Assembly: GCA_948474755.1 (NCBI GenBank)
Contig: CAOLHI010000492.1
Location: 248,001 to 312,000 of the forward strand
DNA: 64,000 bases
From: Ctenosaura bakeri
Taxonomy: Eukaryota; Chordata; Lepidosauria; Squamata; Iguanidae
Direction: 5' to 3'
Both the position numbers and the translations under genes were made by a program. A model generated the notes under the pieces. It saw only the letters and a program-made list of their open reading frames with translations. It was not told the origin of the DNA and searched no databases. Shown piece after piece: positions 26,401 through 40,700 of this stretch (positions are counted from its first letter, which is position 1; every line of letters starts with the position of its first letter).

Positions 26401-29400
26401 AAAAATACTGATTATATGTTCAGTAAATCAGTTGTCAGTTTGTTTTTCTTGTATTGGGGGAAAAACATGGAGGAGAAAGAACCAGAGTGGGAGATTTAAG
26501 AGATGCCTGCCAAACAGCAGAGTCCCTGTTGCCATAGAAATGTTACAATGAACCTCTTCAGATATAGTGTGTGGGTAAAGGATACTGAGTTATTCCCATG
26601 TATTCATGTATTTTTATGTTAGTATTCTGTTTGTTTCATGAGGCAGCTGATTCATGAGCCAGCTGACAATAAGACAATAAAAATAGCAGGTAAGCCAGCC
26701 TAGCACAAAACAGGAAGAAAAAAAAAACAGCTGCAGCATTACAGGACAGCAGGAAAACAAAATATATTTAAGTCTCTTTCTAGAGGACAACTAGGTTGGC
26801 AAACACAGTATGTTCTGCAGGTAAGTTGAGGGTCTTTTCCTCTTGACACAGTGCTTCATTAGCTCTTGAGTCCAAATCAAGGGGATCAGGAAGATCTGAT
26901 CCATCCCCATTTGAAGTCACCCACCACTAGCGTTGCCAGATTGGATCCAGAATGGAATTCCTGTAACTATAATCCTTGAGCAGGGTGAGGTATGGTAAAG
27001 GTCCATCAAACAGGATAAGGTGCCTGTCTTCCTCACCTTCCAGACCCCAGCTTTCAGCACAGCCATCTGCTCCCATACAGCTATTGCCTTGCTGATGGAA
27101 AGAAAAGTGGAGAGTAGAGGACCACCCTCCTCTGTTCCTGTTGCTAGCTCTTCTATGCCCTCTCCTCCACCTCAGTAGCCATGTTGGGAGGAGAGAGCTG
27201 ATGCTGACAATTGGAGTTTGCAAGGTAGGATTGAACAAGTACCATTATTCTGCTTGGTGGAGGTTTATGGAATCTCATCATGGACTGAGATCTGTTAAGG
27301 ATTAAAGTTACAGGAATCCTATTCTGGGTCTAATGTGGAAATGCTGCCCACCCCTACTTTTAAAAAAGAAGGAAAAGGAATCAGAAGGAAAGAGGAGGAA
27401 AAATCGGAAAGAAGTCCTAAGGGGCAGTACGATGCCAGGCAGTTGTTGATCAAGACAACAGTTGTGGTCCTGATAGGACCAGTATTCCAAGGATAGACAT
27501 ATGATGTAGTTTCCCAGCTGGAATGGGTCTAGGGAGACCCACGTTGAAATTCCTTAGACATGGAGAACTCCAGATTATGTGTTTTGGCCAGTACCATTCT
27601 CTCAGGGTAAACTAATCTAGAAAATTCTTGTGAGGGTGATTAGAGAAGGGGGCAGGAGCAGAGGTGGACCATGTACAGTACCTTGAGCTCCTTGGAGGAA
27701 AGATGGATACACATGTAATAAACGCATATATAAAAATGGAAAGATAAAGATATGTGCCCTGAGACAGTACAGTAAATGACAGAAAATGAAAGGGAAGGCA
27801 CTATTAAAAATACAGAGCAAGTCTGTTAATATCAGAACTATGGTAGCCGAAGGTAGGCATACGTGCATGTTTTTCATTGGTTTTAAGATGAAGTTCATTA
27901 TACATTCAGAGAGCTGAGTCAGAGGAGAATACAGTTTTATATGTTTGGACCATTCACTTTTTCCATATAACCATTAATATCCAATCAACCTGAATTCTCT
28001 GGGGTTTTTTTCTTTTTTTTAATACTTCATGCTGTATGAAAGAACCTTGAACGATGGCAGCCTTTCAGATTGAGGGATTATCTGATTCTCTGAAGAAAGG
28101 CTACCCAGGTAGTCCACTGGCAGTCCTATTCAAATGCCTGGCTCATTTGTGTTCTTACATAAAGCACTGTGGGTGGAAAGGGCTATATATAAATAAAAAC
28201 GATTATAACAAAATGCTCTGGCATTGTATCCTTGAGGTTGGGAACAGCTTAATGGTTGCTAAGAGCATCCTAGGAGTCTATGGAAGTCTGCAATTCACAT
28301 CAGGAAGGGAATACTTCATTGCTCTTATGAAACAAAGTAACAGCAGTCCTTCCACCCCACTCCCATTAACTCTTAATAGACCCTTGTGTATTGTGCACCC
28401 AGAACAGAGGCCAGGAAGGAAGCAAAGAAGTGAACAGGTAGTTGCAAGGGTGGCATGGATGGGTTCCCCTTTTTTATAAATTGATCTTTATTGGCATTCA
28501 TATACATTTAAGACGACAAAAAAACAAAAAAAGAACAAAAATAAACAAAAAACAGACAGACAACACCACAATCAACTCAAGACATATTATGCTATATCTT
28601 GCATTCACTATTGCAACTGATATAATGTTTTAATATCTAAAATACACATAACACTTATCATTTATAAAGTCTATACCTTTCCGACACCAGATATAATTGA
28701 ATAGAGTTGTAGCCAAAAAAAAGGAAAAAAAAGAAACATTATTTTGGTGCATTTTCCAGCTTCCTTTAACTGATTTTGATATATCTAGCTAAACGTAAGA
28801 TCTTTTCTCTCTTCTATGTCTTTCCTATATTTTACATTTATACCTGCATTCATAACATCTTACTAGATAAAAAATCTAGTTTCCTTCTTATCTTGATTTT
28901 TTCTTCCCCCACAATTTCCTCTTCATGTTATCTCTTCGTTTATATGATAAAGTAAAAAGAGAGGACGTGGACAATTTTGCCGAAAAATTCTGATAAACAG
29001 TGACTGAGCTCTAAACCTCCTTATGTATAACAGGGTTTTCATTCTTAAACTTGAGAAAAAATATTTGCTAAATCAAACAGACTTGAGATATATAAATATC
29101 TTATTCCAATTTTCTTCCTGAGTGCTTGTGTTATATGCTACTTTTCGCTTTAGCTGTAAAGTTAAGCAATCTAGTGTAGCATATTCTAATATTTTCGTGT
29201 ACCACTCATCAAGTTTTGGTATATTAACATTTTTCCACCTCTTGGCAAACACTACTCTCGCCGCCGTAATTAGATATAGGAGTATCCTCCCATACTTTTT
29301 CCTAGTATAGTCATTCAATTGGTGTTGCATATTCAATAGGAAGAATTCCGGAGTTAGTGGAATTTGTACCATAAGTATTTTAGAGATTTCCAAATGTATT

Positions 29401-32400
29401 CCTTTCCAATATTGCTTGGTAAGTGGATACTGCCACCACAAATGGAAAAAAGTACCCATTGAATGTTTGCATTTCCAACAGATATTAGAATGAGATTTAT
29501 AGATTTTTGACAGTTTATCCGGGTCCATGTACCACCGATTGAACATTTTGATATAGTTTTCTTTTAAACTTTGTGCACATGTGAATTTCATTGTAATTTG
29601 CCAACTATTTTCCCAATTTTCCAACTTTATTTCTCTACCTAAGTTTCTGGCCCACTTGATCATTACTTCCTTGACCACTTCTGGCTCCAAGAGCTGTTCT
29701 AGTAATAGTTTGTAAAATTTAGATGTCGCATGTTGTGGTTTATCAAAGCAAAACTTTTCAAATGGTGTGTAAACTGTCTTAATAGTTATTCCTTGAAGTT
29801 TCATATCAATCCTGAATCTTTCTCTCAATTGATGATAAAGAAACCATTGGCAGTTTAAACCTGAATCGTTTAATTGCGACCTTGTTTTGAATCCTCTTTT
29901 TTTAAAAGATATTATTCTTCATTAAGTTATAAGGATAAACAAACAACATAGAACAGTATGATAACGACAAATAAAAATATGGTACCAGCATTACATATAT
30001 ATGTAACAAAAAAGTCAACAAATAGAAAAAACAGAATAATACTATCACATGTGAATAACATTACAAGAAGAAAGACCTATATATACATTCAAGGTTGACT
30101 TCTCTCTCTGCTAGAACTACAGATTGGGTAAATTACATTCTTGTTAATTTGATTATTAGTTGGATGGGTTAATTGGATGAGTTTCTTAAGCAGCAGCTAC
30201 CATACCATACCACATGGCAAATTGCTTTGATGACTGAGGGCAGTTTCTGACATGTCTTGTGGTGGTCTGCAGTTGAAAGGAACCCATCCTTCAGGGAAAT
30301 AAAAGCTACTGAGTGAACAGAACTCAAGTCTCTAGGCTAGCTTAAAGTATATCTTTGACTGTGATACTGTCATGTTCCCTACCTTAGTAGTCATAAACCT
30401 GGTTCAGTCATTTCTTCCAAGCCATAGTTTAACCAACAGCTATATGTCAAATCTACATTAAAAATAGGCTAAATGTATTATATAGTTTATGTATACAAAT
30501 ATGTAACACATAGCTGTCTTTGCATATGTGCAGTGTATTTGCATATGTGTATCATCATATGCATATTTATAGTTATCTATATTTACTACAAAACTAAAAG
30601 AAAATCTGTGTTGGGGGTGGTATCTTCTCTCTGTGTGCGTGTGTGTCCCTGTGTATTTTCTGATTTCTGCTTGTACATATTCCTTCACTACAGACATAGA
30701 TGATCAAGCTGCTCAATTTGGGCAGACTTTGGCTTCCCTTGACCATAGCTTGTTTTGATCCTGGCTTGGAAACAAACCCTTTTTCCAGATAGTTGTAGTT
30801 ATAAGAAGCCCCCACATTTTGATCCCTCATTACCTGACAACTCTTTTGATGCTTCCATACTAAGGACAAAATTCTGTTAATTCGATGGGTGTTCATCAAT
30901 TCTTGCCTCACTTGGAACCGCTCATATGCATGTGCTGTTTGCAAAGTGAGCTGAGAGAATGGGGGAAAGCTGCTAAGCTGGCTGAGAGACTTTGCAAATG
31001 TGCGTATGGTTGGTCCCAAATGAGCTTCCATAAGTCCTTCATGCTTCCTACTCTAAGTACATGGGTTCCACTTTTCAACCAATTCTGGCTGTACTGTGGT
31101 CCCAACCCTGTCAGATAAGTGTGGAAGCCTGTACTTTTGCTACCTTTGATGATCATAGCAAGAAGGACAAGAAAGGACAGGAAGGAATCAGCATGGCCTT
31201 AGTGGATGAGCCACCAGAATTTTCCTGACATTTATTCTGTGGGTCAGTCATAACATATAAACTGGACCATATGGGGAGGTCAGATGTTGTTGGAGTTGTC
31301 TGGTGGGTACAAAGTGCATATTTGCACAAGGAGACTGTTATTCTGAAGGTGATTTCTTAATAAATGCACAGAAAGAACTTGAGGTGAGGGAAAATGAATG
31401 TGGGGGGAAGAGAAGTGGACAAATTTTATTATCCTGGCAGAGGACTTTGGTCACTTAGTGTTTATGTATTCAACCATATGTGTGGGACTAAATTAGTGTA
31501 GCCACTTTTTCCTGACATCCATCATCTTTTAACAGCTGCATGGCATGCAGGTATAACATGATTCTCTCCATGATGGAAATAGCTCAGGGTACTGAACTTC
31601 AGCAGCATAAACAATTGAGAAATTTGTTTGGTTTATTTTTGTTGAGAACTTACCAGAATTTGTGAATTTCTTTTCTGAATAGGATGAGGATAATTTGAGT
31701 GTTTGAACAGTTCTCATGTGGAGGAAAATTAAACGGGCAGATACTTCCATGCTGGCCTTTTGAGAGCTGTGTAGTATTGGAAAGAGTAGTCACGACATTG
31801 AAAAGACTCCACTAAAAGAGGATATTGCGCTGCTCATCCAGATAGAATCTTCAGATTTATGCCTGTCTGGTAGCAGTGTCTGGAGAAGTTTGCTAAACAT
31901 ATTGTGTGAATTTTTGTCACTGTATGGCACATATAACTCTGTGTTGGACTTCTTTGCAGTGCCTGAAACAGTACGTGGAGCTTTTGATTAAGGAAGGCCT
32001 AGAAACTGCAATTAGTTGCCCTGATGCCGCCTGCCCAAAGCGAGGTCATCTACAAGAAAAGGAAGTATGTTTCTGAAAATATCATGCTCTTTGTTTACTT
32101 AAAGCCCTGTTCTATTATTATTGCTATGGACACTTTGTTTGTGTATGTTACCATGATATAACTACTTTACTAAGCAACTTCTATCTCTGTTTGTCTAACA
32201 TCACTTTGGTTACTGTTGTCATTGATCAGCTTTATATTTCTCTCTTTCCTCCCAACAGATTGAGTGTATGGTGGCATCAGAAATCATGCAGAGATATAAG
32301 AAACTACAGTTTGAAAGAGGTATAGCATACTGTAGCAGCTATATTGACTCCCAAATCCAGAACTAACTGTGTGATGATATATTTATTCCATATCTTTGAT

Positions 32401-34716
32401 ATTATTTGCATTTAATGGGCCTTAGAATAAGCTCTGTGCATTCATGAGATATTCACAGAACTGTGTGAGTGGGTGGATAAGGTGGCTGAGTCCTAAAGAG
32501 CCAGTTAGTTTGCCTTCCTGTTCTCTCTCTCTGTCTCTCTGTCATACACACATGCACATTTATGCCCTAAACGTGTACATAGGCCTCTTTTGTAAGTTCA
32601 GGGTCTTTTTTAAAAGTCAATCACTGAATCCTGTTACAGTCTTTGGTGAGGTGGAGGAACACTGCTTACTAGTTTATTTCAACTCCCTTTAAGTTCTTCC
32701 AAGCCTAGGCCACAATCAAGCACAAATTTGAGCATGTTTAACTAGACAAAATTCTCTGTACTGAAGTGTACCAGATATAGTGTTGGAATATAGCTATAAA
32801 GATACTAGTAGCCCTTTTCAGAATATTCTGGTCACATGGGAAAGCCTACACAAAGGCAGAGCCTATGCATAGGCTTCCCTTTCAGCAGTCCATGTTCAGT
32901 GCCAGAGCTGGAGAATGTTTTGTTTTGTTTTTTAATTGATTGGGGTTTCTGGAAGCTACAGTTCAAAAAGTAACTTTCCCAGGCACTGCTTTAACAGGCA
33001 GACATGATGGAATTGAAACTAAGAAGCACAGTTCTGCCCTTTTACACCTTTGCCCATGCATGGAGAAGACTTTTAAAAATGGCTTCTCTGTAAAGAAAAC
33101 GCCAAAGACTTATCCTGAGGGATATACCTTCTTATTAGCATATGATTGCCAGAGAAGTTTTAATGTGAATCGTAAGAGTTTCCATAAGACTGCAAAATAT
33201 GTACTTAATGGCCCAATCCAGCCCTAATTAAATACCAAAAGGATGGGATTTGAAGTGCAATCCTGTATGTGATTATTCAAAATCCATTGCGTTTGGTAGG
33301 ATGTATTCTCAGGTGTGCTTGCATTAGTAAGGAATATCAAGATGGGGACATGCACATTTAAGATACTTCCTTAATTTCCTAGAGAACACTTTTCTATAGT
33401 CTGGAAACAAGCAACATCAACTAATCAAAATACTAACCAAGAGCCTACATCACTAAGGCATGTACTCCTACAATTGACCCCCTTGGAACCCAAATGATGG
33501 AAGTCTGTGGTGTGATGAGTGCAGTGTTTCAGAATGATGTGGTTAGCCTCCCTGCTCCTTGCAACAAGCAGAAGCTTCATCCTGAAACATCCTGTTCACC
33601 CACACTGCAGACCTCCATTACTCAGAGCAGCTCCCTTGAGTTGGTAGGTATTTTTAAAAATTTTTTAAAAATTTTAAACATAAACACAAAAAACACAAAC
33701 ACCAATCAAAATGATACATACCAATAAAAATAAAAAAGAAACAAAAACATAGTTGATTAACAAATTGCACACATCTCTATAATTATTTAGCACAAAACAG
33801 AATGTATTTAAACTAAACTAACAAAAGTAACTAAACCAGACTAAACAAAAGAAGAAAACTACATCTAATTAAAAATTGTTCCCGACCTTGTTATAATCAG
33901 CCCCTGCTTAGAGAAATGTACTTAAAGTCATTGCTCAAAATTACTACCAAGTTTGTTGCTCATTATAATTCTGCTCCTGGACTGTTTTAATTTGTAAATT
34001 TGTTAACATTCTATATTATACTATATATCAACATTATTAGTCACTGCAAAATATTTTTATTTTATTTAATTTAATAGTGTCATGATCATGAATTTGTAGC
34101 ATATCTGAATATGGAGCAGTTATGAATCTGTAACTTTAAATTACAAGTCCATATCTGCAGTGGAGAATGCCAGCCATGGTCTTTGGCAAAAGAAAACCTG
34201 GACTGTTAATTTAAGTTCTCTTTAAGTAAATTATTACTTCCATCTAAAAGTACAAATAATGCTAAAAGCAGTTTACGAAGTTTTCCCATTTGTCCAAATA
34301 GAAAAAGCTGCATTGATCTCGGTATACATTTGAATTAAATGTATACTGATTTTCCTACTGGTTTCTGGGTTGTTTGGTGAACATTGAGAAATAATCGGTG
34401 GGTGAGTGGGTGGATGGATGGATGGATGGATGGATGGATGGATGGATGGATGGATGGATAGATAGATACCAAATCTGTTCTTCCAAAGCAATCCTGTATA
34501 TATTTCCTCAAGAGTAAGTTCCTCTCTGTTCAGTTGAGCTTCCTCCCAAGTAAACATACAGAGGATTGGAACCTTCACGTCACTTGTAGAAGCCCCCAAA
34601 GATTGCTCAAACTAAGTGCACTGAGTTGCTTTTGCTTTAAGTGTAACTGTGGCATTATGGATTGCTTCAAAGAGGGGACAGAGAGCAGAATTGACTCACG
34701 CTTCCTACACCCTGGT

Positions 34717-34752
<36 letters not shown>

Positions 34753-37700
34753 TTCATCTTGTCCAAAATAGAATTGTGCACTTTCTCATAGGTGGTTCTT
34801 TACCTGTTTTATTTTCAAGGCAACTTAGAATATAGTATTTAATATGATTTTGAATAGGACATTTCCCTTGGGTACCTGATGATTCAAGGTCAGCTCTGCA
34901 GCTGCACTTTTGCCAGTGGAAGTTGCTTCATATCAAGTCACGATTGCTTGTCCATCTGACTCAGTATTATCTACACAGACTGACAGTGCCTCCCTGGGGT
35001 ACCAGACAGCAGTCTTTGTTAGTTGACTTCAAGATGCCAGGGCTTCATCCTGGGGCCATTTGCATGCAAAGCCTGTATTTTGTCACTGAGCTTACATCTA
35101 TTTCCAACTGTGTCTTATTTTCCTGTAGAAGTACTTCTTGATCCTTGTCGGACTTGGTGCCCATCGTCTTCCTGCCAAGCAGTTTGTCAGCTTCAGGAAT
35201 CAGGACCTCAAAATCCCCAGCTGGTTCAGTGCAAAGCATGTGACATAGAGTTTTGCTCAGCATGCAAATCCAATTGGCATCCCGGACAAGGCTGTCAAGA
35301 AAATATGCCAATCAGCTTCCTTCCAGGAGAGACAAGGTACAAGGCCATGCACTACTGAATGAGGCTGGCATAATTCTTAATATATTAATAGCAACTCCTT
35401 CACTCAGCACAAAAAAGACTGATTTTCACTCTCATTGCCTCAGATGCCTTATTAGACAATTGTTACTTGAAACCATTTTTGCTCCCATCGTCATAGATGA
35501 ATGGGGAAAAAAGGCCAACTTTGCACAGATAGATTGTCCTACTTTTCAAACCAATAATATACACCTGGAGATTCCCAAGACTGTTGGAAAAATAACACTT
35601 ACATAATACATCAACAGCTCCTAGTAAAAATAGCTACAGATGACCTCCAGTTTCAGAGTCAGTACGCCTCTATATATCTATTGCCAGGGAGCGTAAGATG
35701 GAGGATGTAGTTGCACTCAGGTCCTTCTGGTGGGCTTCCCATATGTGGCTGGCTGGCCATGGGGTGCACAGAATGTTGGGTTAAATAGGCCTTATGCTCT
35801 TGTCAGTGTGGTTAGCTGTAGCCACATGGCTCTTTCTCATGACATCCCTAAGGTTGAAGGTTCATAGTATCATGAAAAGACTCCATGCCATGTGTCCATC
35901 TCATACTTAATATTATTTAGTTTCCAGAAAGGTCAGTTAGCTTACAAAGGTAACCCAATGGGGACTCTTCAATTCTGCCTATGACATTCTACTGTTACAA
36001 AACCATATAGCAGAGCACCACAGCAGGGAATTTTGGAAGGAACCTGTAATGTTTTTCACAGTTTAACAGAGATTCAAAAAATTACGTTTGGGGGCTACAG
36101 TTCCCAGATGATTGGGGATTTTGGGACCTTTTGTTCAAAAAGTTCCCATTAATTCACATACTTTTCAGTCTGCATTAAGTGGAAATCAGGGATTGGTGAA
36201 CATGCTTATTGCTGGTTGATCAGAATTACTTGAATTTAGGCCTAATAACGAAAGTTGGAAGATGCGTAATCTTGGTGGAAAATGAAATTCTATCTTTGTG
36301 TACAGTTTCATCACAGATTCACACAGATATAAAAATAACTCTATCCTCAAAGTGGCAGAGTTACTACTGCTGTAAATAACAAGGAACATTTCTTACACTA
36401 TTTTTTAATAAAACATCTCTTCCAGCTCTGTTTATAAAATGGAAGAAGATGATGCTCCAATCAAGCGCTGCCCAAAATGCAAAGTTTATATTGAACGGGA
36501 TGAAGGGTGTGCCCAAATGATGTGTAAAAATTGTAAACATGCCTTTTGCTGGTATTGTTTGGAATCGCTTGATGTAAGTATGCTGTAAATTTAATTCAAA
36601 GACTAGTAGATTGTAATTCCTATAATGCATGGGTGAGCAGCTACAAAGAATAATAGGGAGTCGGCATCCAGTCCCCCATAAGTCCATGAGCTGCAGTCAC
36701 CTTTTTTTCCCCTAATATTGAGTGGATGGATGGTTACTGCCTAGGGCGAACCCCAGGGGTGAGGAAAAAGCCTTAAAATAGATAATTGTACTCCTTGGAG
36801 GCTTCAAGGGACACATTTTTAAATTTTGAGCCCCCTTTTGGGGGATGGCAGTGGTTCTGGGAGCCATACTGGGAGGGCAGGTGGCTGGAATCCACACTGA
36901 AGGCCTTATCCACTTCTATGGCAATGGATAGCACATGCCTTGCAATCCTTTGGTCCATCGAGCAGCATCTCGGGGGCCAAAGTATCTCCACCACTGAGGT
37001 CTCATCTCAGAAGACAATATCTAGTCTCAGTTTTCCTGCAGAATGCTCCATGCCCTAATCTCTCCAGCATCATCGTCCCAACATTAGATAAGTAGGAAAA
37101 GCAGAGGATCAGGTGCTTGTTGTTGATCCACAGAATCCAGAGCCTTCCAAGCACTCAACTGTCCATGATAAAATTTCAGACTATTCTCATCACCAATATA
37201 AAATCATCTCCCTCATGGTGAAGAGAGAAAGAACAAGCATTGACATTCAAGCTATGTTAACACTATTCCCAAGAAAGTTTGTCGAGGGAGGACTACCCTG
37301 GGGCTGCCCAGAACTTGAGGAAGTAGGTTTCCCAAGCTCTGAATTTTAAATCCTCTACTCAGTTGTTAAGCCCTATTGAACTAAATGCAATTTACTTCTG
37401 CATAAATGTGGATCGGGGTTTCTATCTTTCTGCATACAATGTTTATTGTTGTTCAGAGTCAGTTGTTACCACCACTGAAAAATATACTTTTCCCTCTCCT
37501 CTTGCTGACGTTTTATAGGATGACTTCCTCCTTATACACTATGACAAAGGACCTTGCCGAAACAAGCTGGGTCATTCTAGGGCATCAGTTATCTGGCACA
37601 GAACGCAGGTAGGTGTCAGTTTGCTTATTAGCATCTTTGTCGACTTTCTCATTGAATATCTTTATAGCAGGGTTAAAGTGAATTGGGAAACCAGTGAGTT

Positions 37701-40700
37701 AGAAAAGGAACAGTACAAAGAAAATGAGAAGGATTTTTAAAAGAAATTATGTTACCTGTTTGATTTGCCTATAAGTATAACTGATGAAAGCAAGCAACTT
37801 GGATTTTTTTTTTCAAGCTCTGCATAAGGGAAAGGAAGAATAATCTCTTACAGAGCAGTCCTAAGTGGAATCAGGAGAAGCAAAATGGCAGATCTCCCAA
37901 TGCAACTCAAGCCCGGTTGGCTCATACAACCCCTGGCAGAAGGTGTGGGAGGATGGTTTTGGTGGTCTTTTAAGCAAGTCTTTGCATTCACAATTCTTAC
38001 AAACACACACACACACACACATACATACATACATACATACATTTGACAACAATAAAAAGAAATTAGCAGAGTTGGACCAAGAGATTGTGAAGGACAAGAT
38101 GGTTCTCCCTCCGTGGTCCATATATAGGAGGTAGCTAAAATGGCAGTTGAATTGTATGTCAGCACTGGTGGTTGGATGATGTCATATGCACATCTGGGGA
38201 TATCATACTACTTTAGGGGTCCTAGGAAGCTTATGGGACATATATACTTCTGCCTGCGAAAAAAGGGAAAGAGCCAGGAAGCTGCCACTGCTTTACCCTG
38301 CCTATTAATAGGGCCAGTCCAGAGGACTAAGTTCCTCCAGCACTAGACCAGGTGGAGCTGATGAGCCTGGATTGTGTTTGTCCAGCTTTGAATCCAGTGG
38401 AACCAGAACCAGCTCATCTCTTGAGGACAGTGGTCCGAAGTTTTCCACAGGCTATCAGCAGAAAAGAACTGCAAATTCTTTCCACTCTCTCATCAAAGTA
38501 GGAGTCCCTGTTGTTCCTTCACTGGTGGAGAACCCTCCAGCCATCAACCTCCAGTGGAGATGACAGGGTTTCACTCTTACTTCCTAAAGAGAATACAGAG
38601 TCATCTGGATATTCCTTGAATTGTTAACTCCCTTCAAGTCAGCTTCAGCTTATGATGATCCTATGCATGAAGGATCTCCAATTCATCCCGTCATCAACAA
38701 CCCTGATCAGATCTTGCAAACTCAGGGATATGTCTTTCTTGATTGAGTCTATACTTCTGTGATGTGGTCTTGCCTTCTGCCTTTCCAAGCATTATTGCCT
38801 TTTCTAGTGAGTCACATCTTCTCATGATATGTCTAAAGTACAACAGTCTCAGTTTGGTCATCTTGGCTTCTAGAGAGAGTTCAGGCTTTATTTACTCTAG
38901 AACCCATTTGTTTATCTTTTTAACAGCCCAGGATATCCACAGAATTCTTCTCTAGCACCACATTTCAAGTGAGGGAGTTTTCTTCGTATCAGCTTTCTTC
39001 ACTGTCAGGCTTTCTCAACCATTCACAGAAACTGGAAAACAGAATGGCAGGGACCATCCTAATTTTAGTATTCAATGATACATCTTTTACACTTCAGGAT
39101 CTTATCTAGTTCCTCCATGGGAACTGATTTCTGATTTCTTGACTGTTATCTCCATTCTGATTAATTACTGTTCTGATCAATTGCATCCTTGAATTACTGC
39201 AAGTAAGATGCCTGACTTGCAGTGAAATAGAAAGTAAAAATTGACATCCTTAGCCCAGCTGTTCTCTTAGCTGACATGGTGCATTGCTAGATTTTTCATA
39301 GGAAGGGTGGGGAGAACAGTGGTCACATGATTTACAGATATGTGTCTCAAAACCAAAAGAACATAGTTAGATTAAGACCATTTCTGAAGGAGACTGTTAT
39401 AATGCTATGATTCCACTTTCAGTATCCCAAACCCCAGCATTCCATAGGATGTTGGAAGTGGAATAATAGCACTATAACAGTCTCATGCAGAAATGGCCTA
39501 AGAGGCCCACAGGACACATTGCTAGCCAACTGAAATAGACAATCTTTACCTTGATATCAGAAATGATCAAAAACCAGTGGAATAATATTAAAAAGCAATT
39601 AGGCTATAACTGTTCTAAAGGCATTGCAGTGTAGAACTTTCTTGCACTTCGCAGGTGTGTCATGAGAAATTGTGAAGAGGGAAGCTGTCATATTTTTGGA
39701 TGTGCAGGGAAGCACACCTTAAACATATTCATAACTTCACTGTCCATTCTCTGGTTTTTTTTTTTAAGAAATTGTAGCTTTTCTTTGTACATCCAATAAA
39801 GACCTCCTTTTGTGGTATTGCATAACAGGATAACGTGTGTTGCGCCATTCAGCAGGAATGTTGTTCAACACTGCCATCTGCTGACAATAAGTGGATTTTT
39901 CAGTACTAGTGGGGAGGAAATTCAATAATGAACTTCCAGTGAAAGAAAAAGAAAGAAAAGGGTCTATGATTATTTGAACGTACAGTAGTTAACATTGGAA
40001 TACCCCACTACTTGCACTGTTTTAATGGAAAAAAACCCCAGACACAAATACTTTAACAGGTACATTATGGCAAAAGCCAAGCAAGAACTGTAAGAAAACT
40101 CTTCATCTGCTCTGCTGTTCCTTAGGCAGGGCAGTTATTAAATTAATGGAATCCTGCTTTTCAGTACCTTCTGCAGACGTCTGAATCTGAACAACATGAA
40201 GAGTTTAAATCATTCATTAGACTAAATTCTCATTCCCATGTATCCAGTCTGTGTCCCCTCTACCTCAAATGTAACTCAGAGTAGCTTAGTAGCGGCACTC
40301 ATGTTTAATACAGATTCAGTTGACAGATCGCATGGCTCTTTAGTCTTTAGTCTACCATGTGCAGGAGCATATGTAAATAAATTTGCATGTCATCTTCTTC
40401 TTACCCCTACCTCAATTATTCATCCTGTACTGAAAGGCTCATCAGGTCATTGTGAAATAGCAGATATGTAAACTCAAAGAGTTGTGGGTTCCTTTCCGCT
40501 CCATGTTGGTTCCAGTAACAACCATTTCCTTTAAGGCAGGAGTTGGGTGGGAATGACTTAGTAAAGCTCCATGTCTGGCACTGTGTATGCAAGTGGAGAG
40601 TCTGAGTCAGAAAGCCTCTCACTAGCTTTCTAATCAATAAATGAGGTAGTTTCCATTTGGAACAATACTGTCATTCTTTGTACTATCATACTGATGCCTC

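Noticed and set aside
28054..28479. 141-codon plus-strand frame
   Set aside because: It has no recognisable domain, lies within RNF144A intron 1 and ends next to the L1 3' end; most likely chance.
34273..34599. Frame with a repeated SIHP motif
   Set aside because: Translation of the TGGA microsatellite.
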